A stretch of 9,358 bases of DNA. It comes from Chryseobacterium sp. Its GTDB lineage: Bacteria > Bacteroidota > Bacteroidia > Flavobacteriales > Weeksellaceae. Positions 1-5,594 of the stretch are shown here, in pieces. Position 1 is the stretch's first letter, and every line of letters starts with the position of its first letter. A program made the position numbers and the translations under genes. The notes under the pieces are model-generated. The model made no database searches. It was given only the letters and a program-made list of their open reading frames with translations, and was not told the origin of the DNA. The stretch covers positions 1 to 9,358 of the forward strand of contig JAGNPP010000082.1 of assembly GCA_017989575.1 (NCBI GenBank), in the 5' to 3' direction.

Positions 1-1
1 C

Positions 2-334
2 ACCTACTCTGCTGATTCTGTTGATTATCCTGACTTTGTACATCCATCTGCAACGTCTGTAGAAAACAGAGAAAATGAATTGGGAATTTTGATTTGTGGA
101 AGCGGAAATGGCGTACAAATCACAGCCAACAAACACCAGAAAATTAGATGCGCACTTTGTTGGATGCCGGAAATTGCGTCATTGGCGAGACAACACAACG
201 ATGCGAATATGATTTCGATTCCTGCGAGATTCATTTCTAAAGAACAGGCGTTCGAGATTGTAGATAAGTTCCTGACGACGGATTTTGAAGGTGGCAGACA
301 TCAGAATAGAGTTGATAAAATCGCATTTTGCTAA
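2..334 (+). CDS. rpiB: Ribose-5-phosphate isomerase B, 3' part (5' end outside the window)
   Basis: This partial gene codes for the last 110 residues of a RpiB/LacAB-family sugar isomerase, which interconverts ribose 5-phosphate and ribulose 5-phosphate in the cytosolic pentose phosphate pathway. The frame is open from base 2. The visible segment DYPDFVHPSA corresponds to the region after the first beta-alpha units. The family signature GILICGSGNG follows; its Cys is the expected active-site base, and the glycine-rich loop binds the phosphate. Downstream are the motifs ARQHNDAN (His-Asn of the active site) and FEGGRHQNRVDKI, the normal RpiB C-terminus. Family members are about 145 aa, so roughly 35 N-terminal residues are missing only because the window starts inside the gene. 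An internal TTG at 80 is not the start, because homology extends upstream of it. The gene ends in a stem-loop terminator, so it is the last gene of its transcript. Confidence 0.93.
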   Translation, partial: TYSADSVDYPDFVHPSATSVENRENELGILICGSGNGVQITANKHQKIRCALCWMPEIASLARQHNDANMISIPARFISKEQAFEIVDKFLTTDFEGGRHQNRVDKIAFC

Positions 335-340
335 ACATAA

Positions 341-377
341 AAAGCCTGTAATTGATAAGATTACAGGTTTTATTTTT
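341..377 (+). terminator. Intrinsic terminator after rpiB
   Basis: An 8-bp perfect stem is visible, CCTGTAAT (345-352) with ATTACAGG (360-367), around a 7-nt loop. It is extended outward by a G-T wobble and three A-T pairs (341-344 with 368-371), and a T-rich tract runs to 377. It starts seven bases after the rpiB stop codon. The A tract upstream and T tract downstream would allow function in both directions, but no gene enters from the right on the minus strand. Confidence 0.85.
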
Positions 378-384
378 AAAGTTA

Positions 385-392
385 TATCTTTG
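385..392 (+). promoter_or_regulatory. Bacteroidota-type -7 promoter element upstream of the AlbA_2 gene
   Basis: TATCTTTG matches the Bacteroidota -7 consensus TAnnTTTG exactly. I see no convincing TTTG at the -33 position, which would fall inside the preceding terminator stem. If used, transcription would start near 398 and leave a leader of about 115 nt before the ATG at 512. The same octamer precedes the TonB receptor gene at 7050. The element may originally have served rnr, if the AlbA_2 gene was inserted later (inference). Confidence 0.5.
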
Positions 393-406
393 CAACGCAT
401 TTCACA

Positions 407-451
407 GAGAAAGTTCTTTCTCACGAAACCATAAATTAATACAAAGGTTTC
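407..451. promoter_or_regulatory. Two inverted repeats in the leader of the AlbA_2 gene (operator candidates)
   Basis: The first is GAGAAAG-TT-CTTTCTC at 407-422, with two 7-bp arms around a 2-bp centre. The second is GAAACC (425-430) with GGTTTC (446-451), 15 bp apart. They lie just downstream of the TATCTTTG element, and the second overlaps where the -33 region of the weaker TATCTTTA element would be. The AlbA_2 protein has predicted winged-helix segments, so autoregulation is conceivable, but nothing in the sequence proves binding. Confidence 0.3.
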
Positions 452-472
452 CCAAACTCCCCTATTTTATTT

Positions 473-480
473 TATCTTTA
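473..480 (+). promoter_or_regulatory. Second, weaker -7-like element close to the AlbA_2 gene
   Basis: TATCTTTA differs from TAnnTTTG only at the last base. A TTTC at 448-451 lies 21 bp upstream and could act as a poor -33 element. Transcription from here would give a leader of about 25 nt. This is an alternative to the exact match at 385. Confidence 0.25.
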
Positions 481-511
481 TTAACTAATTTATAAAACTA
501 ATTTTTTTTCT

Positions 512-2173
512 ATGACTGAAAATGAATTACATCTTTTCCTGAAAAAGAATTTTCCTAAAGAAGATGAAAAATGTGAGTGGAAAGAGTTTAAAAATTTAAA
601 GCATTCTGTTTCTGGTCATTTAGGCGAAGATATTATTTCTTATATCTCAGGAATTTCTAATTCAGGTGGTGGAAATCTTATAGTCGGAATTGAGGATGGA
701 ACTTTAAAGATAATTGGAATTCAAAACTTTCACGACTATAATATTGATAATGTTAAATTCAGAATATTAGGTAATTTAACACATTTTGATTCTGATAATT
801 TTGAAATTGAAGAAATAACAACGTCAGATACAAACAAGACTATATGGATTTTTAAAATCCCAAAACATCCTTTTAGGCAATGTGTTTTTGCTCATAAAAA
901 AGCTTGGCAAAGAATTGGTGAACATCTTATTGAGATTAGAGATGAACGAAAAGAAGCCATTATCTATGAAAATGTATTGATTGAAGATTGGTCAAAAGAA
1001 ATAATTGAGGAAGCTACAATTGATGACTTGGACGAAAATGCCATTATAAAAGCAAGACAAGAATTTATAAAGAGAAATCCAAAATATAACGATGATATTG
1101 ATTCCTGGGATAATGCTAAGTTTTTGAACAAAGCTAAGCTAACAATCAAAGGAAAAATTACCAGAACTTGCTTTATTCTTCTGGGGAAAGAAGAAGAGGA
1201 GCACTTTTTGGATTCTGCAGTTAAAATACGATGGAATCTAAAAACTGTTGATAATCAGGACAAAGATTTTGAAATTTTCTCTATTCCATTAATCCTTTCG
1301 GTTGATGAAATTTTTTTAAAAATCAGAAATCTTAAATACAGATATCTGAGAGAAGGAACATTGTTTCCAGATGAAGTTTTAAGATACGACCCATTCGTAA
1401 TACGAGAGCCTTTAAACAATGCAATTGCTCATCAAGATTACAATAAAAAATCTCGTATTAATGTAGTAGAATTTGAGGATGACCACTTGGTTTTTTCTAA
1501 CTATGGAACTTTCTTACCTAATTCTGTAGAAGATGTTGTTTTAAAAGATACACCAGAAGAATCCTACAGAAATCCTTTTTTGGTCGAAGCAATGAGGAAT
1601 CTCGGAATGATTGAAACACAAGGTGGAGGAATTAGAAAAGTTTTTAATTTCCAAAAGCAAAGATTTTTTCCTTTGCCAGAATATGATTTTGCTGATGGAA
1701 AAGTAAAAGTTGCAATTACGGGTAAGGTAATAAATGAAGATTTCGCTAGGATTTTAATTAAAAATCCTGAGATTACTTTAGAGGATACCTTAATTCTTGA
1801 TAAAGTTCAGAAGAAAAAAAGTCTTGATGATGCTGAGTTTAATTATCTTAAAAAGAAGAAATTTATAGAAGGAAGAAAGGGAAGTAATTATATTTCTTAT
1901 AATGTTATAGAACCAACAGAAAACAAAGAACTTCTAGCAGAATATATTAATAATAGAGGCTTAGATGATAAATATTTTAAAGAATTGATATTAGAATTTA
2001 TAGCTAAGTCAGGCAAAGTAAAAAGAAAAGATATAGATAACCTGATTATACCAAAATTATCCCCAGTTCTTAATGATTCAAAGAAAAAAAATAAAGTAAC
2101 TAATCTACTAACTTACTTACGTTTGGAAGGTAAAATTAAAAGTTTACCAGGATATCTTTGGGAGAAAATTTAA
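512..2173 (+). CDS. AlbA_2/Schlafen-type putative DNA-binding protein with GHKL-like ATPase region and winged-helix C-terminus
   Basis: This 553-residue protein has the architecture of the COG2865 group, often annotated as ATP-binding or putative transcriptional regulator. An AlbA_2 (Schlafen AlbA) domain covers about 20-140, with WKEF at 23-26 and the signature NSGGGNLIVGIEDG at 50-63. A GHKL/HATPase_c_4-like segment covers about 285-385: N-box REPLNNAIAH (298-307), an FSNYG segment (328-332) where related proteins have SNPG, and GMIETQGGGI (365-374). The C-terminus (about 410-550) has two winged-helix-like segments, the last ending YLRLEGKIKSLPGYLW. No signal peptide or membrane segment is visible, so it is probably cytosolic. 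The ATG at 512 is preceded in frame by a stop at 482, and there is no Shine-Dalgarno. Its base use is AT-richer than its neighbours: 16 G+C in 961-1020 against 27 in rnr 2941-3000. That suggests acquisition. Its target and function are unknown; regulation or defence are only possibilities. Confidence 0.85.
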   Translation: MTENELHLFLKKNFPKEDEKCEWKEFKNLKHSVSGHLGEDIISYISGISNSGGGNLIVGIEDGTLKIIGIQNFHDYNIDNVKFRILGNLTHFDSDNFEIEEITTSDTNKTIWIFKIPKHPFRQCVFAHKKAWQRIGEHLIEIRDERKEAIIYENVLIEDWSKEIIEEATIDDLDENAIIKARQEFIKRNPKYNDDIDSWDNAKFLNKAKLTIKGKITRTCFILLGKEEEEHFLDSAVKIRWNLKTVDNQDKDFEIFSIPLILSVDEIFLKIRNLKYRYLREGTLFPDEVLRYDPFVIREPLNNAIAHQDYNKKSRINVVEFEDDHLVFSNYGTFLPNSVEDVVLKDTPEESYRNPFLVEAMRNLGMIETQGGGIRKVFNFQKQRFFPLPEYDFADGKVKVAITGKVINEDFARILIKNPEITLEDTLILDKVQKKKSLDDAEFNYLKKKKFIEGRKGSNYISYNVIEPTENKELLAEYINNRGLDDKYFKELILEFIAKSGKVKRKDIDNLIIPKLSPVLNDSKKKNKVTNLLTYLRLEGKIKSLPGYLWEKI

Positions 2174-2232
2174 AAGCTTTTAAACACTTTTTAAACACTT
2201 TTAAAAGCTTTTTTAAACACTTTTTAAATAAA
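2167..2232. repeat. 11-bp imperfect tandem repeat, also able to form an AT-rich hairpin
   Basis: Units of consensus TTTTAAACACT start at 2178, 2189 and 2211. Degenerate copies lie in the same 11-bp register at 2167, about 2200 and 2222. The palindrome AAAAGCTTTT occurs twice (2172-2181 and 2203-2212). As RNA, 2172-2184 can pair with 2200-2212 over 13 bp around a 15-nt loop, followed by more T residues. This is a terminator-like fold, but only two of its pairs are G-C. The repeat begins over the stop codon of the AlbA_2 gene and reaches to within four bases of the rnr start. Confidence 0.75.
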
Positions 2233-2236
2233 TTAA

Positions 2237-4387
2237 ATGAATAACAAAAAAAATACATCTCATAAAAACGAACAGAAACTTCTGGATTTAGGAAGAACAA
2301 TCCTTCGTTTTATGAATCAGAAAACATCCAAAATCTATAATTACAAACAGATTGCAGATGGGATAGATTATAAGAATCCAAGACAGAGAGAACTTGTAAT
2401 CCAAGCGCTTCACAGATTGCAGGCGCTACAGAAAATCAAAGAAACCGAGAAAGGAAAATACATCGTCAATCTCAATATTGAAGGGACTTTGACGGGTGTC
2501 ATAGACTTCAACCAATCCGGAAACGCCTATGTAAAAGTAGAAGGAATGGCGGATGATATCTTCGTGCATCAGAAAAATGTGAAAGATGCTTTGCAAGGCG
2601 ACAAAGTGCTTTTGGTAACCTACAATTTCAAAGGTAAAAAAGTAGAAGGTTCTGTTGCAGAAGTCCTTGAACGTGCAAAAGATACTTTTGTTGGGATTTT
2701 CCAGCAGATTGTGGATAAGGATTTCGGATTTGTAGTTTTCGAAAAGAGAACGATGAATACCGATATGTTCATCTCAAAAAATCATTTCAATGGTGCACAA
2801 GACGGCGACAAAGTCATTGTCAAAATGCGCGAATGGCGACCTGGAAGTAAAAACCCAGAAGGCGAAATTGTAACCGTTCTTGGAACGCCAGGCGACCACG
2901 AAACAGAAATCCACGCGATTCTTGCAGAATATGGTTTGCCTTACAATTTCGAGCCAGAAGTGGAGCACGACGCAGACCAAATCGACAGAAGTATCAATGA
3001 TGAAGAAGTCGCCAAACGTTGGGATATGCGTGACATTTGCACGTTTACGATTGACCCGAAAGATGCGAAAGATTTCGATGATGCGTTATCCATTCAGAAA
3101 TTAGAAAATGGATTGTGGCAAATCGGCGTTCACATTGCAGACGTTTCGCATTACGTGAAACCGGGAACTATTTTGGATGATGAAGCTTACAAAAGAGCAA
3201 CGTCGGTTTATCTGGTCGATAGAGTAGTGCCAATGCTTCCTGAGGTTTTGAGTAATGACGTTTGTTCATTGCGACCAAATGAAGATAAATTCACGTTTTC
3301 AGCAGTTTTCGAACTGGATGAAGATGCGAAAATCCACAAACAATGGTTTGGCAGAACTGTAATTCACTCAGACAGAAGATTTTCTTACGAAGAAGCTCAG
3401 GAAAGAATCGAAACTCAGCAAGGTGATTTGACGACAGAAATTCTTCAACTCGATAAATTAGCCAAAATCCTAAGAGCTGAAAGAATCCGAAATGGCGCGA
3501 TTACTTTTGATAGGAGTGAAGTGAAATTTAATCTGGACGAGAACAGCAAACCAATTGGCGTTTACTTCAAAGTCAGCAAAGATTCCAACCATTTGATTGA
3601 GGAATTTATGCTTTTGGCGAACAAAAAAGTGTCCGAATTTATTTCATTAAACAAAAGAAACGAACCAACCGGAAACACGTTTATCTACAGAATCCACGAC
3701 GACCCAGACCCAGCGAAATTGACTGCATTAAGAGATTTCGTAGGAACTTTCGGCTACAAAATGGACTTGGCAAATACCCAAACCGTTGCGCAATCTTTGA
3801 ATCGATTATTGAGCGACGTCAAAGGTAAAGGCGAAGAAAATATGATTGAAACCCTGGCGATGAGAAGTATGAGCAAAGCCGTTTATTCCACAGACCCGAT
3901 TGGGCATTACGGACTTGGCTTCGAATATTATTCGCATTTCACATCGCCAATCCGTCGTTATCCCGATTTGATTGCGCACAGATTGCTTCAGCATTATTTA
4001 GATGGCGGAAAATCGCCAAACAAAGAAGAAGTGGAAACACAGTCCAAACATTGTTCAGCAATGGAAAGACTGGCTTCTGAGGCAGAAAGAGAAAGCATCA
4101 AATTTATGCAGGTCAAATTTATGGAAGACCACGTGGGAGAAGTTTTCTCAGGCGTTATTTCTGGCGTTGCAGAATACGGTTTCTGGGTAGAAATCCCTGA
4201 AAATGGAGCAGAAGGAATGATAAAACTCCGTGATTTGGTAGATGATTCTTACTCTTTGGATGCTAAAAATTACTCCATTATCGGTTCCAGAACCGGCAAT
4301 ACTTTCCAGCTTGGAGACGAGGTCAAAATCAAAGTGGTGAAAGCCAATCTGATTGCAAAACAACTCGATTTCAAAATTGTGGAGTAA
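2237..4387 (+). CDS. rnr: Ribonuclease R (RNase II/RNB family 3'-5' exoribonuclease)
   Basis: This 716-aa enzyme degrades structured RNA processively from the 3' end, releasing 5'-monophosphate nucleotides, and acts in the cytosol in rRNA and mRNA turnover. The domains are in the family order. An N-terminal helix-turn-helix covers about 10-70. Two cold-shock (OB) domains cover about 75-220, including GNAYVKVEGMADDIFVH. The RNB catalytic domain covers about 260-590 and an S1 domain about 634-714. The catalytic Asp cluster TIDPKDAKDFDD is intact, with D273, D279, D281 and D282 in the positions of E. coli D272, D278, D280 and D281. The HFTSPIRRYPDL motif is at 567-578. The lysine-rich tail of the E. 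coli enzyme is absent. The ATG at 2237 follows an A-rich leader. I see no TAnnTTTG element in the 63-bp gap upstream, so transcription may come through the AlbA_2 gene. A strong terminator follows. Confidence 0.96.
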   Translation: MNNKKNTSHKNEQKLLDLGRTILRFMNQKTSKIYNYKQIADGIDYKNPRQRELVIQALHRLQALQKIKETEKGKYIVNLNIEGTLTGVIDFNQSGNAYVKVEGMADDIFVHQKNVKDALQGDKVLLVTYNFKGKKVEGSVAEVLERAKDTFVGIFQQIVDKDFGFVVFEKRTMNTDMFISKNHFNGAQDGDKVIVKMREWRPGSKNPEGEIVTVLGTPGDHETEIHAILAEYGLPYNFEPEVEHDADQIDRSINDEEVAKRWDMRDICTFTIDPKDAKDFDDALSIQKLENGLWQIGVHIADVSHYVKPGTILDDEAYKRATSVYLVDRVVPMLPEVLSNDVCSLRPNEDKFTFSAVFELDEDAKIHKQWFGRTVIHSDRRFSYEEAQERIETQQGDLTTEILQLDKLAKILRAERIRNGAITFDRSEVKFNLDENSKPIGVYFKVSKDSNHLIEEFMLLANKKVSEFISLNKRNEPTGNTFIYRIHDDPDPAKLTALRDFVGTFGYKMDLANTQTVAQSLNRLLSDVKGKGEENMIETLAMRSMSKAVYSTDPIGHYGLGFEYYSHFTSPIRRYPDLIAHRLLQHYLDGGKSPNKEEVETQSKHCSAMERLASEAERESIKFMQVKFMEDHVGEVFSGVISGVAEYGFWVEIPENGAEGMIKLRDLVDDSYSLDAKNYSIIGSRTGNTFQLGDEVKIKVVKANLIAKQLDFKIVE

Positions 4388-4424
4388 CAAAACCACAACT
4401 TGTCCCGATTTTTCAGACATATAG

Positions 4425-4470
4425 AAAAAAGCTAAAGTAGGAAAACTTCTATTTTAGCTTTTTTATTTTA
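4425..4470 (+). terminator. Strong intrinsic terminator after rnr
   Basis: A 12-bp perfect stem, AAAAAAGCTAAA (4425-4436) with TTTAGCTTTTTT (4453-4464), continues inward through GTAG (4437-4440) pairing with CTAT (4449-4452), including one G-T wobble. That gives about 16 pairs around a short loop. The T run continues past 4464. It lies 37 bases after the rnr stop codon. Confidence 0.88.
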
Positions 4471-4514
4471 AATCCAATAAAACTATGTGCCTATGTGGTT
4501 CAAGATTTCAAGTT

Positions 4515-4584
4515 TACATTTTCTAATCCCATTAATTAAAAACTAAAATGTATTTTTGTCTTCGTCTTTCACAAGATACATTTT
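4515..4584. repeat. Three copies of TACATTTT in alternating orientation around the lysE-type promoter
   Basis: TACATTTT occurs at 4515-4522, its reverse complement AAAATGTA at 4545-4552, and TACATTTT again at 4577-4584. The middle copy overlaps the TATTTTTG element (4551-4558) by two bases, so the three copies flank and touch the likely promoter of the exporter gene. They could be binding half-sites, or chance in AT-rich DNA. Confidence 0.35.
4551..4558 (+). promoter_or_regulatory. Bacteroidota-type -7 element upstream of the LysE-family gene
   Basis: TATTTTTG fits TAnnTTTG. The preceding terminator means the exporter gene needs its own promoter, and this is the best candidate in the gap. 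It would start transcription near 4564, about 42 nt before the ATG. No good -33 element is visible. Confidence 0.4.
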
Positions 4585-4605
4585 GCTTTTCACAAAAAAC
4601 TAAGA

Positions 4606-5283
4606 ATGTTAGAACTCATTTTATACGCAGTCGGCCTGGGAATTATGCTGAGTTTGGTGTTCATCGGACCCATCTTTTTCCTGCTCATAGAAACCAGTTT
4701 TTCCAGAGGTCCCAGACACGCGATTGCCTTGGATATTGGCGTGGTTACTGCAGATTTACTTTGCATAGTCGTTAGTTATTATGCCAGCGCGGATTTAGTG
4801 AGCCTCATCGACAAACATCCCGGATTTTACCGGATTTCCGCTTTTCTAATTCTCATTTATGCCATTTATATGCTTCTTTCGAGGACCAAAATGCATATCG
4901 AAGGCGAAGAAAAACTCATCGACCAAAACTACATCAAAACATTCCTCAACGGATTTTTACTCAATTTACTGAACATCGGTGTTGTTCTTTTCTGGCTCGT
5001 AACCGTCGTTTCCGTGCGAAATGCCTATCCAAAAGTGGAGGATTTCGTCCTTTACATTGGAATCGTAATCGGAACTTATTTACTAATTGATTTGTCCAAA
5101 ATCATCTTGGCAAAACAATTCCACGATAGACTTAATCAACGTGTTGCAAACAAAATTAGAAAAGCTGTTGGTTGTATCTTGATGCTTTTCAGCGTGTTTA
5201 TCTTTCTTCAAAGTTTCAAGAAGTTCAACAAGTTCGAAGAAAAATTAGAAAAAGCAGAGAAACAACAACCGAAGATTAAATAA
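4606..5283 (+). CDS. LysE/RhtB-family transporter (amino-acid exporter type)
   Basis: This 225-aa inner-membrane protein belongs to the LysE/RhtB superfamily, whose known members export amino acids or related small molecules using the proton gradient. The N-terminal signature is clear: GPIFFLLIETSFSRGPRHAIALDIGVVTAD at about 21-50, with TM1 before and within it. Six hydrophobic segments can be seen at about 3-28, 39-60, 74-92, 112-136, 146-166 and 186-203. A charged lysine- and glutamate-rich tail of about 20 residues follows. In FLLNLLNIGVVLFW (117-130) the usual Asn-Pro pair of the family reads Asn-Ile. The ATG at 4606 is chosen because TM1 begins at once after it. The gene stands alone between a terminator and a repeat-rich gap, so the context does not reveal its substrate. 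Confidence 0.88.
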   Translation: MLELILYAVGLGIMLSLVFIGPIFFLLIETSFSRGPRHAIALDIGVVTADLLCIVVSYYASADLVSLIDKHPGFYRISAFLILIYAIYMLLSRTKMHIEGEEKLIDQNYIKTFLNGFLLNLLNIGVVLFWLVTVVSVRNAYPKVEDFVLYIGIVIGTYLLIDLSKIILAKQFHDRLNQRVANKIRKAVGCILMLFSVFIFLQSFKKFNKFEEKLEKAEKQQPKIK

Positions 5284-5287
5284 TGAT

Positions 5288-5396
5288 TTGGGCAACTTTT
5301 CCGCCTTCCGCTCCCAATCTTTTTTGCAGACGACTTCCATTAAGTTGAACTTGAGTACACGCAAAAAAGGATTTCCGCTCAAGTCGGGTTGCGGAT
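5288..5396. repeat. Degenerate intergenic palindromic repeat (GCAAAAAAG/CTTTTTTGC element)
   Basis: CTTTTTTGC (5319-5327) and GCAAAAAAG (5361-5369) form 9-bp inverted arms. Outside them, AAT and ATT extend the arms with one bulged G. CCGCTC occurs at 5307-5312 and again at 5375-5380. The layout (GGC, CCGCT, a T run to TTGC, a variable middle, GC followed by an A run, CCGCT, then GGGTTGC) resembles a dispersed intergenic repeat I recall from flavobacterial genomes; that link is memory, not a search. It starts five bases after the exporter's stop codon and could also act as a transcription end. No protein-coding potential is seen. Confidence 0.5.
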
Positions 5397-5432
5397 TCTA
5401 AATAGAACAACAGTCAATTTAAAAACAGCATT

Positions 5433-5481
5433 TTGTCATTCCGTAGGAATCTAGACTGCTGAGATTCCTACGGAATAACAA
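5433..5481. repeat. REP/MITE-like perfect hairpin (ATTCCGTAGGAATCT palindrome)
   Basis: Two perfect 15-bp arms, ATTCCGTAGGAATCT (5438-5452) and AGATTCCTACGGAAT (5462-5476), enclose the 9-nt loop AGACTGCTG. Beyond one C-A mismatch, the stem continues four more pairs (TTGT 5433-5436 with ACAA 5478-5481). Each arm itself contains the near-palindrome ATTCCGTAGGAAT. No transposase is nearby, so if mobile it would depend on an enzyme elsewhere. I recall similar sequences as common intergenic repeats in Chryseobacterium-type genomes, but this is unverified. It might also serve as a terminator or RNA stabiliser for the exporter transcript, although no long T run follows at once. Confidence 0.8.
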
Positions 5482-5594
5482 TCTTACTTTTTAATTCTGT
5501 CTTTGATGAGCGAAGCGTCCTTGCGAATCTTAAAATATTTTCAATAAAATAAAAAAAATCTTTGCGACCTTTGCATAAAAATAAACCAACACAA

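Noticed and set aside
80..334. TTG at 80 as a start of an 84-aa gene
   Set aside because: The same frame upstream codes for recognisable RpiB sequence (DYPDFVHPSA), so this is an internal codon of a gene cut by the window edge.
512..2173. AlbA_2 gene as one half of a toxin-antitoxin pair
   Set aside because: No small partner gene lies on either side; the neighbours are rpiB and rnr, both household genes.
2167..2232. Repeat array as CRISPR
   Set aside because: The units are 11 bp, contiguous and AT-rich with no spacers, and no cas genes are near.
4148..4420. 90-aa open frame on the minus strand overlapping the rnr end
   Set aside because: It is antisense to the conserved S1 domain of RNase R and shows no family resemblance.
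4548..4775. 75-aa open frame overlapping the start of the exporter gene
   Set aside because: It is in another frame than the clear LysE-type protein, starts inside the likely promoter and reads as low-quality sequence.
5562..5594. TTG at 5562 as the start of the LD-carboxypeptidase
   Set aside because: It adds 11 residues without family counterpart and overlaps the A/T-rich putative promoter. The ATG at 5595 puts the nucleophile at Ser115 and follows an A-rich leader.
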